NCBI GenBank assembly: GCA_965659685.1
Contig: CBFHXB010000012.1
Location: 4,016 to 68,015 of the forward strand
Direction of reading: 5' to 3'
Length of the DNA stretch: 64,000 bases
Origin: MGIIa-L3 sp11892u
GTDB taxonomy: Archaea; Thermoplasmatota; Poseidoniia; Poseidoniales; Poseidoniaceae
The translations under genes and the position numbers were made by a program. A model generated the notes under the pieces. It was not told the DNA's origin. It was given only the letters and a program-made list of their open reading frames with translations, and did no database searches. Each line of letters opens with the position of its first letter. Positions within the stretch are counted from its first letter, which is position 1. Shown in pieces: positions 1 through 8,448 of the stretch.

Positions 1-2
1 TC

Positions 3-497
3 AATGCCGGGTCCTACGTTTTGGAGGAAGACGTCTTCGACGTCATGCCCTCGGGCCAACATTCCTTGGAGCGTGACGTCTTTCCTCAACTCGCTCAAGC
101 CGGTGAACTCAACGGACTTCCCTTTGAGGGCTATTTCATCGATGCAGGAACGCCCACCTCATGGAGCGATGGTGTTGAAGCCTGCATCGCCCATGGCCGG
201 TTCTATAGCGGCGCGGTCGTGGACGGATCCTGGTGTGCGGACGGTTCGGCGCCCACTGGAGTTCGCCACGGAGGATCGATGTTCGGCCGTGGGGTTGCAG
301 CCCAGGGCACCACGATTCAGCGCTCGACCCTGTTGGACGACGTTCACGTTGGAGCGGGCAGCCACCTCAGCGGCGTCCTGGCCGGAGCGGGTTCCGTCAT
401 CGGCGCCGGCTGCGACCTTCGCAACGTGGTCCTTGGCCCCGGTGCCGTCGTCGAGGACGGTGAGTGCCTCGTCGACACGCGGCGTTCGGGGTCCTGA
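3..497 (+). CDS. NDP-sugar (mannose-1-phosphate-like) nucleotidyltransferase, C-terminal part
   Basis: The reading frame is open from the first bases of the window, so the N-terminus with the nucleotide-binding domain lies outside. The first visible residues (NAGSYVLEEDVFD) match the end of the catalytic domain of sugar-1-phosphate nucleotidyltransferases, and FIDAGTPTSW is the usual motif near the sugar site. From about residue 75 onward, glycine-rich hexapeptide-like repeats (GAGSHL, GAGSVI, GAGCDL, GPGAVV) indicate a left-handed beta-helix tail. The family joins a sugar phosphate to a nucleotide for surface glycan synthesis. The exact sugar cannot be told from this fragment. It is followed 38 bases later by tpiA on the same strand. 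Confidence 0.75.
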   Translation, partial: NAGSYVLEEDVFDVMPSGQHSLERDVFPQLAQAGELNGLPFEGYFIDAGTPTSWSDGVEACIAHGRFYSGAVVDGSWCADGSAPTGVRHGGSMFGRGVAAQGTTIQRSTLLDDVHVGAGSHLSGVLAGAGSVIGAGCDLRNVVLGPGAVVEDGECLVDTRRSGS

Positions 498-535
498 GGA
501 CGAAGCGCCTAAGCCCCCTGCCCGAATGGGAGGTC

Positions 536-1210
536 ATGAACGAGCCGCTGGTCGTCGTGAACTGCAAAACATACGCCGCTGCTTCCGGTCTGGCTTCAAA
601 CGACTTGGTGGCTGCACTCGCCTCCGTCAACAGCGAAGGGGTGCGCTTGGTGTTGGCCGTCTCCGCCTTTGACCTCCATGCCCTTGCAAGCGCGCATCCA
701 CACCTTGAATTCTGGTCCCAACACCTCGATCCGGTTGGCCAAGGCTCCTTCACCGGATGGCTTGAACCCGAAACCGCCATCGAACGGGGAGCTGCTGGAA
801 CGCTGATCAACCACGCTGAGCACAAGGTCGAGATGGACCACGTGGAAGATTTGCTGCACCAACTCGACGGACGCATTGACGTCTGTGCGTGCGCGGCCGA
901 CGAGGCAGAAGCAAGGTCGTTGGCTGCCCTCGCCCCCACCATGATTGCGGTTGAACCCCCCGAGTTGATCGGAGGTGACGTGTCCGTGACCAGCGCAGAC
1001 CCTGGTATTGTGCGGGATACGGTTGCCTTGGTCAAAGGCGTCAACGCCGACATCATGGTCCTCTGTGGTGCCGGTGTGAAGACCGGTGACGACGTCAGTG
1101 CCGCCCTCCGCCTTGGGGCAGAAGGCGTGTTGCTCGCCAGCGGCGTCACCAAAGCGTCCAAACCCGCAGCGGTGCTTCAGGACTTGGTGGACGGCGCCCG
1201 GCGCGCTTGA
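536..1210 (+). CDS. tpiA: triosephosphate isomerase (archaeal short form)
   Basis: This enzyme interconverts dihydroxyacetone phosphate and glyceraldehyde 3-phosphate in the cytoplasm. At 224 residues it has the short archaeal length. Visible features are the N-terminal VNCKTY with the substrate lysine, WSQHLDP with the catalytic histidine, AVEPPELIG with the catalytic glutamate, and the C-terminal phosphate-binding GAEGVLLASG. The ATG at 536 is chosen because it begins MNEPLVVVNCK, as in archaeal homologues, and a GGGAGGT ribosome site lies just upstream. A longer frame upstream has no family similarity. The last 34 bases overlap the convergent gene ending at 1177. Confidence 0.95.
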   Translation: MNEPLVVVNCKTYAAASGLASNDLVAALASVNSEGVRLVLAVSAFDLHALASAHPHLEFWSQHLDPVGQGSFTGWLEPETAIERGAAGTLINHAEHKVEMDHVEDLLHQLDGRIDVCACAADEAEARSLAALAPTMIAVEPPELIGGDVSVTSADPGIVRDTVALVKGVNADIMVLCGAGVKTGDDVSAALRLGAEGVLLASGVTKASKPAAVLQDLVDGARRA

Positions 1211-2016
1211 TCGATGACGGCGGGCGTTGCGCCTCCCGGGCACCCCTCAGCGAAGGGGCAACGCCTGCAATGCGCGGTTGACGACGCGAGCGGTAATGAG
1301 GAGATTCCGTACCGCTGCCAGCGACGTCGAACCGAGGCGAAGGCACGACGGTCGTGGTCCAACAGCGCAGCAGCAGAGGCCTCCACATCCGGCGTGACGA
1401 GCACGATGCGATGGATCCACGATGAACCCACGCGACGCATCACCGTGACCGTTCGATCGAGAGGGTGCGGCCAAAACGATGCGGTCCATCGAAAGTTGAT
1501 CGCGGCTTCCAAATCGTCCACAGCACCGCGATGGCGGCCTTCACGAAGCAGCACGATCCGGGGTTTTTTCTTCCCCACGACCATGCTCGGGGCTGCCCAG
1601 AGCAGACCGCCCTCTTCCTGAACCGGCTCAAGGGAGGACGGAAGGGAGCAAGGGCCGCCCACCGGAACGTGGTGCGCCATCCACGGGTGACGCAGGAGGG
1701 TGGCCATCCTTCGCACCTCTTCACGGGCCTCTTTTCGGCGGCCGACAGCATCCAATTCCAGGTAGGATGCCTCATCGTCCATGCGACGTTCCAACACCAC
1801 CCTGTGCAACCTCTGCGACCATGCATGCCCTTCCGAGCGGTCCTCAAGCAGATCCCGGCGTGCAGCGTCGAGAAGCCTGCGTAAGCGCAGCCGAGGGTTG
1901 GGTTCGGGCAAAGGACCGCCCTTCCCGCTTCCGCCGGGATACGTCAAGACGAACCTTCGTGCGCATGTTTCGAGCAACCAACGCCGGCTACGGCTCCACC
2001 CTACGCCACGGTTCAT
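1177..2016 (-). CDS. small PD-(D/E)XK-like protein with four-cysteine signature, probably inactive
   Basis: The 279-residue product starts like RecB/Cas4-type nucleases (RSRRWLLETCARRF, Cys18) and ends with the three-cysteine group C250, C253 and C259 in CRRCPFAEGC. Together these give the four-cysteine pattern that binds a 4Fe-4S cluster in Cas4 and AddB. The central strand where a nuclease would carry an Asp and then (D/E)xK reads PSMVVGKKKP followed by RIVLLREG, so the acidic metal ligands are not evident. I infer a structural or DNA-binding homologue rather than an active nuclease. Two larger homologues with intact motifs lie at 16712-20290. It is the last gene of a minus-strand run and overlaps tpiA tail to tail. 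Confidence 0.5.
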   Translation of the reverse strand: MNRGVGWSRSRRWLLETCARRFVLTYPGGSGKGGPLPEPNPRLRLRRLLDAARRDLLEDRSEGHAWSQRLHRVVLERRMDDEASYLELDAVGRRKEAREEVRRMATLLRHPWMAHHVPVGGPCSLPSSLEPVQEEGGLLWAAPSMVVGKKKPRIVLLREGRHRGAVDDLEAAINFRWTASFWPHPLDRTVTVMRRVGSSWIHRIVLVTPDVEASAAALLDHDRRAFASVRRRWQRYGISSLPLASSTAHCRRCPFAEGCPGGATPAVIDQARRAPSTKS

Positions 2017-2055
2017 GCCCGTCTGACCTGCAGTTTACCCGCTTGAAGGTCGTGT

Positions 2056-4404
2056 TCAGAGGACGCCGATGCTGGCCAAGAACAACACGTGGTTGACGGT
2101 GACCCAGAGGCCGATGGGCACCAGCGCCCAGCCCGAGAAGCGGGCAAAGGATTCGGCTCCGTACAACCCGAACAGCCTCGAAAGTGGACCACCAAGGCCA
2201 GCAACAATGCGCAGCAACAACACGACAAGGCCTGCCACGAAAGCGAACATCAGTCCGTTGAGGAGTCCAATGAAGATCCCACCCACGCCGGACATCATCG
2301 CCGCTCCAACGCCTTGAGCAAACATCGCTGGCTCAGCGAACCACGCGAACCAACCGACCCACACGCCAAGGAGCACGTCGCGTGCGAGGTCCTCGACGTC
2401 GCGCCAACGCTGGAACACGCCGGGCGTCAACCGATGGATGAATTGTCCAAGGAAATCGGACTCGAACGGTGCACCTCGAATCGCGGTCACCACGGCCATT
2501 TCAATGAACCATGCATAGCTGATCAGGTCCAACGTCGAGCCAAGGGCCGCATCGAAAGGTACGAAGGCAAGCAACAGCGAAGGGAGGTTGATCAAGAACA
2601 CGCCTGCTCCTGCGGCCACGACGATGCTGGCCCACAAGGTCCCCGGTGGAAGAGGCTCTTCCGGTTTTTCCCAGCCCACGCGAGGGAGCGCCAAGAACAG
2701 CAAGAACAGGCAAGGCCCGAAGGCCAGACGAAGGTAGGCGGAAGCCGATTGCGTTCCACCGCGTTGGCTCGCGCTCATCGCATCACCTAGCTCGGTGTAG
2801 GCTTGAACTGGAGATGCCGAGGAGGACACGCGCCCGGTGCGGTCAATCACCAGGACGGCGTCGGCTTCTCCTGTTGGGAGGCTGGCCGCAAACGCTCCGG
2901 TGGCGTCCAACAGGACCGGCCAGGTGACGTTGTAACGCTCCACGTAGGAGATGGCGTCTGTGATCAGCGCTTCTTCGCCAATGATGACGGTCAACACGGC
3001 CACGTCTCCGTTGTAACCGGCCATGGCCACCTCGAATTCCTTCAGGTGATCCGCACCGTTGACGGAGCCCGGCATCAGCACGCTGACGAGCATCAGGTCG
3101 GCGTCACCCATCACCTCGCTGGGCGAGGTGATGATGCCTGAGGCCGCATTCATCGAGGGATCGCCAAGGCGGATGCTGTCGTCCACGACCGCTTCCTCGC
3201 CCAAGTTGTCCTGCACGATGCCGAGCGGCACCATCGCGAGGGCGAGCACCAACAAGGCAGCGAGGATGGGAGGAGGAAGCGGAAGGCCGGCCCTGAAGGC
3301 GACGACGACGAACGCCAGGAGGCTGCCCATGGTCGTTAACGTCAGCCAGAGCCCGGAGGAGGCAAATCCGGAATCCGGCTCCTGAACGATGGCCCTGACA
3401 TAACCGGTCGCGTGGCAATCTTCGTTGGGATCGGCACCCACCACCGTGACGCAGACTTCGACCGCCACGTGTCCAATCGGGACTTCCTCCACGCCCGTCC
3501 ACGTCCACGCCGTGTTGTTGCCCGGCAAGACACGCTCGATCAGGGCACGCCCCGTGGAGGTCTCGACGAGGTCATCTCCGTCCCTCGAGAACAACTCGTC
3601 GTCGTCGAGCGGACCCCAAATCGACCAGGACACGGCAGGACCGCCGTCCGCCCAGTCGATGTCGTCTGCACCCCATGGCAAATCCGCGGTGAAGGCGATG
3701 TGGGCACGGCGCGAAGCGTCGATCATCAGTGAAGCGCTGGGCTCGTAGATGTCGCCCTCGATGATGATGCCGCCGCTGTTTTGTTCAAATCCGCCCCAGA
3801 GCACCCGCGCTCGCGTGCCCTCGCAGTCGTGCTGCATCCAGAGGTTGAGGGTGAACACGTCACCGGGTTGCATCGAGAGGTTGATCATTTGACGCTCGCC
3901 TTCGAACAACTCGGAATCGTCGTTTGACACGGCCTCAATGACCTGCTGAACGGTGGAGGTGTAGGTCGAACTCCCGGCCGTGACTTCCATCCGAAGCGAC
4001 GTTTCCTGATTCCCATTGGTGAACGGGTTGGTGGCAGAGCATGACCGCGCCGGAGCCTGTTCCAGGCGCACCGAGAAGAACACGGACATGTTGACCGTCG
4101 CTTCGATGGGGTTGACCAAGGGAGGAGATGAGACGCTGAACACCGGCACCTCGCCCGAGCCACCGAGCACCTCGAAGAAACCCACCGCACCGTCGGTGCT
4201 GTTGCGTTGGAGCACCGCCTCTTCCTCGTTTAGCCCCTCAACATAGAGCCTCATGACGTCGTCCACGCGCCATTCTTCATGGCCCGAAGGATAGCCGTCG
4301 TCGCCTTGTGCGAGGGCGTATCCGGTCACGGTGGTCGTCGCGACCATCAGCAGGACGAGCAGAAGTGCCGTCCGCCGCATGGCGCTTGCTGCGCGCCCCG
4401 ACAC
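2056..4404 (-). CDS. multi-pass membrane protein with extracytoplasmic region and thioredoxin-fold-like insert
   Basis: The product has 782 residues. An N-terminal signal segment (TALLLVLLMVATTTVTGYALA) is followed by about 310 residues of predicted outside-facing sequence. Two hydrophobic helices (about 350-395) follow, then a soluble stretch (about 415-555) whose pattern DADLMLVSVLMPG, WPVLLDATG, AVLVIDRTG resembles a thioredoxin/TlpA fold without a CxxC pair. At least four further membrane helices lie at the C-terminus. The start may be the second Met at 4380, directly before the signal segment. The gene follows the DUF92 and PrsW-like genes with short gaps, so an operon is likely. I do not recognise the family; a sensor or redox-fold-derived binding role is only a guess. 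Confidence 0.6.
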   Translation of the reverse strand: MSGRAASAMRRTALLLVLLMVATTTVTGYALAQGDDGYPSGHEEWRVDDVMRLYVEGLNEEEAVLQRNSTDGAVGFFEVLGGSGEVPVFSVSSPPLVNPIEATVNMSVFFSVRLEQAPARSCSATNPFTNGNQETSLRMEVTAGSSTYTSTVQQVIEAVSNDDSELFEGERQMINLSMQPGDVFTLNLWMQHDCEGTRARVLWGGFEQNSGGIIIEGDIYEPSASLMIDASRRAHIAFTADLPWGADDIDWADGGPAVSWSIWGPLDDDELFSRDGDDLVETSTGRALIERVLPGNNTAWTWTGVEEVPIGHVAVEVCVTVVGADPNEDCHATGYVRAIVQEPDSGFASSGLWLTLTTMGSLLAFVVVAFRAGLPLPPPILAALLVLALAMVPLGIVQDNLGEEAVVDDSIRLGDPSMNAASGIITSPSEVMGDADLMLVSVLMPGSVNGADHLKEFEVAMAGYNGDVAVLTVIIGEEALITDAISYVERYNVTWPVLLDATGAFAASLPTGEADAVLVIDRTGRVSSSASPVQAYTELGDAMSASQRGGTQSASAYLRLAFGPCLFLLFLALPRVGWEKPEEPLPPGTLWASIVVAAGAGVFLINLPSLLLAFVPFDAALGSTLDLISYAWFIEMAVVTAIRGAPFESDFLGQFIHRLTPGVFQRWRDVEDLARDVLLGVWVGWFAWFAEPAMFAQGVGAAMMSGVGGIFIGLLNGLMFAFVAGLVVLLLRIVAGLGGPLSRLFGLYGAESFARFSGWALVPIGLWVTVNHVLFLASIGVL

Positions 4405-4431
4405 AAAAGCCCCACGTCCTGACGTGACACC

Positions 4432-5187
4432 TCAGGGGAATCCGAGAAGGAGGGCGACACCGAGGGAGCCAAGCAGAATTGAGGCGGCGTTCACCGTGCC
4501 TTTGGTCATCAGGCCGCGGTTTTCGAGCACGGCGCCGAGCAACGAATCCAACTGGCACCCGATGAAGCCGGCCAAGAGCACCACCAGCGGTTCGTAGCCG
4601 GTGGTCAAAACGCTCCCGTCAGCGGTGACGGCCGCGACCCCAAAAGACAGCACGGCGATGAGCGCCGCTCCACCAAATGCAGCGGCCTGACCGCGAGGAG
4701 AGACGCCACCGTTCAGACCGGGTTCGCAACGGCGGAGGGTGGTGATCATCCTCACGCGGTCGTCAAGACAGCCGAATTCGGAGGCCCACGTGTCCGAGGT
4801 GGCCACGGCCACGGCGGCAGCGAACACCCAGAGACCCGTGCCGTGGGCATCCAAGAAGAAGGCGACCAAGACCACAAGGCCCGGCATGCCCCCGTTGGCG
4901 ACCACGTTGGTCCAGCGACGTGAACCGTCGCTTGACTCGCACATGCCTTTGGCGGCCTTCTCTTCGAAACGATGCTTTGTCGCCAAGTGGGAAGAGGCGA
5001 GGAAGGAGAGCAACAAGAGGAGCCAGGTCCAATGCCCGAGGCCACCGACCAATGCGGCAAGCACAACGGCGGCCACCATCCCGCTTTGGTCAAGCACCTT
5101 TGCGCGGGTGCTGAGGAGAAGCAAGACGGCGATGAGCCCTCCCACAACCACCAAGTTTCCTTGGTTCAAACCGGGATCCCAAATCAT
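4432..5187 (-). CDS. DUF92 family integral membrane protein (VTE6-related)
   Basis: This 251-residue protein is mostly hydrophobic, with about six membrane helices. It carries the DUF92 hallmark SDTWASEFG at residues 131-139 and the C-terminal GFIGCQLDSLLGAVLENRG followed by a KGTVNAAS motif. Plant VTE6 of this family phosphorylates phytyl phosphate, and the archaeal members are thought to act on prenyl phosphates, but their substrate has not been established. The length is normal for the family. It lies between a PrsW-like protease gene (48 bases upstream) and a large membrane protein gene (27 bases downstream), all on the minus strand. Confidence 0.8.
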   Translation of the reverse strand: MIWDPGLNQGNLVVVGGLIAVLLLLSTRAKVLDQSGMVAAVVLAALVGGLGHWTWLLLLLSFLASSHLATKHRFEEKAAKGMCESSDGSRRWTNVVANGGMPGLVVLVAFFLDAHGTGLWVFAAAVAVATSDTWASEFGCLDDRVRMITTLRRCEPGLNGGVSPRGQAAAFGGAALIAVLSFGVAAVTADGSVLTTGYEPLVVLLAGFIGCQLDSLLGAVLENRGLMTKGTVNAASILLGSLGVALLLGFP

Positions 5188-5235
5188 GGCTCACCGCTTT
5201 TGTCTTGCAGGTGGGGGTGATGTTCCTTTCCCCGG

Positions 5236-6657
5236 TCAGAACAGGTTGCGCGGCCCGAAGGCGTCCTCAAGCGCAGCCCCGAACAAACGACGGCCTGCTT
5301 GAAGGACCAGCACGACAAGGAACAGGATCCAGCCGATCATCACCGCTGCTTGTGTGAACAACGACGCGCCACCGAGCCAAACGTCCAACAGCACGGTGGA
5401 GCCGTTCCACAAGGCGTGCCCGGCAATCCCGACCAGGACCGCTGGAATCACCTCTCTCGGGGGTGCGGGGCCGAACGTGGAGGCCACGCGCCGAACCCAA
5501 GTGTCCCGTTGGACCACCCAAGCCGACGTCGCAGTCGCCAAAGCTTGACCCGTCTGGGCGTCAAACAGGCCCCACGTGGCCGGCGAAGTATCCCCGCCTT
5601 GGTGAGGCTGCATCGAGCGCGCCCTCACGTATCCCAACGCATACCCGCTCAACCCGGTCCAAACGGCATGCCCCGGGATGGAGCCGATGCCGCGGAGCAC
5701 GGACGTTAACCCGTAGCTGACCGCAGCCGTGGTGGGCTCCGCCACCAACGAGAACAGAATGTATTGCAGGTTCTCGAGCATCGCAAAGCCAAGACCAACG
5801 GTAAATCCAACCTGGAGGCCGCGTCTGCTGGAATCGATCATTCGGCTGAGGCTCAAGACCGCCACCAATTTGCAGATCTCCTCACCCACAGGAGCAGAAA
5901 CGGTGACGGTCAAGGCTTCGATCATCGCGGCTCCCTCGACGCCAATGGCAGAGAGTCCCATTGGGAACAGAAGGCTGTTGATGACGAGGGCGGGAAAGGT
6001 GCTGAGCATGCCAGCGATGAGCATCGCTTCGCCTTGGCGTCGATCGGTTTGGAGTTGCAACACCTCGGAGGAGACCGCCCACCAGATGAAGACCGGGATG
6101 GAGAAACCGATCAGCCACGCGGGAATGAGGAGCAACAAGAAGAGCACGACTTGCGCACCGACGGCCTGAACGGCACCCAGCGGAACCAGCACGAACACCA
6201 TCACCCCGACCGCGCCAAGGAACAGGGCAGCGAGCGGACCCGGGCGGGGCAAATCAAGCGGAGGAGAGCGGCGAATCAGGTGATGACGGAGCACGGTTGG
6301 CCACGGCGTCTGGAGCACCGTCTCCCCGGGCAACTGGTGGGCATGCTGACCTCCGGCGGCCGCTTCGGCGAGGATGACGTGGGTCAAGCGTGGACGACGA
6401 AGGTACAGGACGAGGGCAACGAGGGGGAGGGAACAAAGGGCTCCGGTCAGGGAAATCCAAGGATTGGCAGGCCCCGGTTCGAGGTCCAAGTTACCGTCGA
6501 GCAGGCCCACGAAAATGAACGTCACCGGCGTGGCGATCAAGTACAGGAGGATGACCAAACCGACCATCCGCCCTACCGTCCGCCAAGGCGAGGACGGTGA
6601 AGCAAGCACCAGCCCTGGAGGCGGGGCCGACAAGGGTCTGGCGGCCACAGGACGCAT
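5236..6657 (-). CDS. PrsW-like intramembrane metalloprotease
   Basis: The 473-residue protein has about nine hydrophobic helices and the motif set of the PrsW/Abi-related glutamic and metallo intramembrane proteases. These are the paired glutamates E259/E260 (APVGEEICK), E296 in GLGFAMLENLQY, H330 in PGHAVWTG, and H414 in GIAGHALWNG. Family members cleave membrane-anchored substrates such as anti-sigma factors in bacteria; the archaeal substrate is unknown. It is first in a minus-strand run with the DUF92 gene and a large membrane protein, one of which may be a partner or substrate (inference). A TATA-like box sits about 25 bases upstream of the ATG. Confidence 0.8.
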   Translation of the reverse strand: MRPVAARPLSAPPPGLVLASPSSPWRTVGRMVGLVILLYLIATPVTFIFVGLLDGNLDLEPGPANPWISLTGALCSLPLVALVLYLRRPRLTHVILAEAAAGGQHAHQLPGETVLQTPWPTVLRHHLIRRSPPLDLPRPGPLAALFLGAVGVMVFVLVPLGAVQAVGAQVVLFLLLLIPAWLIGFSIPVFIWWAVSSEVLQLQTDRRQGEAMLIAGMLSTFPALVINSLLFPMGLSAIGVEGAAMIEALTVTVSAPVGEEICKLVAVLSLSRMIDSSRRGLQVGFTVGLGFAMLENLQYILFSLVAEPTTAAVSYGLTSVLRGIGSIPGHAVWTGLSGYALGYVRARSMQPHQGGDTSPATWGLFDAQTGQALATATSAWVVQRDTWVRRVASTFGPAPPREVIPAVLVGIAGHALWNGSTVLLDVWLGGASLFTQAAVMIGWILFLVVLVLQAGRRLFGAALEDAFGPRNLF

Positions 6658-6677
6658 GCTTCTAGACCTCGTTCCGC

Positions 6678-6686
6678 CCTATAGAC
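6678..6686 (-). promoter_or_regulatory. TATA-like box for the PrsW-like gene
   Basis: On the minus strand the sequence reads GTCTATAGG about 21-29 bases before the ATG at 6657. This is the only AT-rich element in the gap and is consistent with an archaeal TBP site driving a leaderless or short-leader transcript. Confidence 0.4.
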
Positions 6687-6765
6687 GCTACCGCTCCACC
6701 CCTCAGTTCGCCCATCATCCGCCCACAAGGGACGCTGCGAACATTGTCATCATCGGGGAGGAGAA

Positions 6766-8397
6766 TCAGCCTAGGAAGGGGTAGGTCCAGTCCGTCGGTG
6801 GAGCGAAGGTTTCCTTGATGGAACGTGGGGAAACCCAGCGCAGCAAGTTGAGCGGGGAACCCGCCTTGTCGTTGGTCCCGCTTCCTCGTGCACCGCCAAA
6901 GGGCTGCTGACCGACGACGGCCCCGGTGGGCTTGTCGTTGATGTAGAAGTTGCCTGCGGCGTAGCGCAAGCCGGCCATGGCGGTTTCCACATGCCGACGA
7001 TCGGTGGCGAAAATGGACCCCGTCAACGCGTATTCTGACGTGCTGTCAACCACCCCAATCATGCGCTCAAAGTCCGCGTCATCGTAGACGTGAATGGAAA
7101 GCACGGGTCCGAACAATTCGACCTGCATGGTCTCGTACATCGGATCCGAACACACGATGGTGGTCGGTTGGATGAACCACCCCGTGCTGTCGTCCCAGCT
7201 CCCTCCGGTCACAATTTCGCATCCGTCGTCATCTGCGGCGCGCTGAATGGCTCCGGTGATGGAGGCGAAGGCCTTCTGGTCGATGACTGCGCCCATGTAG
7301 ACGCCCGGTTGTGTGACGTCACCGACAACGATGCGGTTGACTTCGGCCACGTAGGCGTCACGGATGGCGGACCAGACGGAAGCCGGCACGTAAGCGCGTG
7401 ATGCCGCCGAGCACTTCTGCCCTTGGAACTCGAAAGCCCCACGCAGCAAGGCCACAAGCAAGGCGTCGCTGTCACAATCCGGATGGGCGAGGATGAAGTC
7501 CTTGCCACCGGTTTCCCCGACGATGCGCGGGTAGGAGCGGTAGGACGCGATCCGCTGCCCGACTTCCTGCCAGAGTTGGCGGAACACACCGGTGCTGCCG
7601 GTGAAGTGGATGCCGGCCAAGGCCGGAGACGCAAGGCAGGTGTCGCCAACGACCGAAGCCGGCCCTGGAATGAAGTTGATGACGCCGGGCGGAAGACCCG
7701 CATCCATCATCACCCGGAGGATGCGATAATTGGAGACGTAGGAGTTCCTGCTGGGCTTCCACACGCAAGTGTTGCCCATCAATGCCGGAGCGGAAGGAAG
7801 GTTGGCCGCGATGCTCGTGAAGTTGAACGGCGTGACGGCGAAAACAAAGCCTTCCAACGGGCGCACCTCAACCTGATTCCACATGGAGGAGGGCGACACC
7901 GGAGGTTGCTGATCCTCGTAGATGTCACGGGCGTACATGGCGTTGAAGCGCCAGAAGTCGATGAGCTCACACGCCGAGTCGATCTCCGCCTGATGCATCG
8001 TTTTCGATTGGTTGAGCATGGTGGATGCATTGATTTCAGCCCGACGAGGGCCTGCAAGCAGTTCGCCGGCCTTCAGGAAAACGGCCGCGCGGGCCGCCCA
8101 TGGCATCGACGACCACGCGTCGTGTGATGCCAGTGCGGCATCGATGCCACGCTGAACTTCCGCCTTGCCCGCAAGGTGGACCTTGGCAAGGACGTGGCCG
8201 TGGTTGTGAGGCATGACCTGCTCAACCACGTTTCCTGTCCAAACCTCTTCGCCGTTGATGATGCAAGGGATCTCCAACACCTCAGCCGCTTGACGTGCAA
8301 GTTCTGCCTCGAGCGTGACGCGCTCAGCACTGCCTGGAGCATAGGAGAGCACCGGCTCGTTGACGGGGGCAGGAGGTCGGGGGATGGCGTTGGGCAT
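6766..8397 (-). CDS. pruA: L-glutamate gamma-semialdehyde (1-pyrroline-5-carboxylate) dehydrogenase
   Basis: This enzyme oxidises glutamate semialdehyde to glutamate with NAD, the second step of proline breakdown. The product of 543 residues matches the monofunctional eukaryote/bacterial-type P5CDH. It has FAVTPFNFTSIAANL in the cofactor region, the catalytic glutamate in VGETGGKDF, the catalytic cysteine in FQGQKCSAASRAYVP, and the conserved GARGSGTNDKAG near the C-terminus. The ATG at 8397 (MPNAIPRPP) is preferred to one 48 bases upstream because family similarity begins there. The propeller-like gene ends 51 bases upstream on the same strand. Proline dehydrogenase is not in the window. Confidence 0.93.
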   Translation of the reverse strand: MPNAIPRPPAPVNEPVLSYAPGSAERVTLEAELARQAAEVLEIPCIINGEEVWTGNVVEQVMPHNHGHVLAKVHLAGKAEVQRGIDAALASHDAWSSMPWAARAAVFLKAGELLAGPRRAEINASTMLNQSKTMHQAEIDSACELIDFWRFNAMYARDIYEDQQPPVSPSSMWNQVEVRPLEGFVFAVTPFNFTSIAANLPSAPALMGNTCVWKPSRNSYVSNYRILRVMMDAGLPPGVINFIPGPASVVGDTCLASPALAGIHFTGSTGVFRQLWQEVGQRIASYRSYPRIVGETGGKDFILAHPDCDSDALLVALLRGAFEFQGQKCSAASRAYVPASVWSAIRDAYVAEVNRIVVGDVTQPGVYMGAVIDQKAFASITGAIQRAADDDGCEIVTGGSWDDSTGWFIQPTTIVCSDPMYETMQVELFGPVLSIHVYDDADFERMIGVVDSTSEYALTGSIFATDRRHVETAMAGLRYAAGNFYINDKPTGAVVGQQPFGGARGSGTNDKAGSPLNLLRWVSPRSIKETFAPPTDWTYPFLG

Positions 8398-8448
8398 GCA
8401 CCGAGGGCGGAACGGCCGTCCTTCAACCTCACGGGAGACAAGCAAGCA

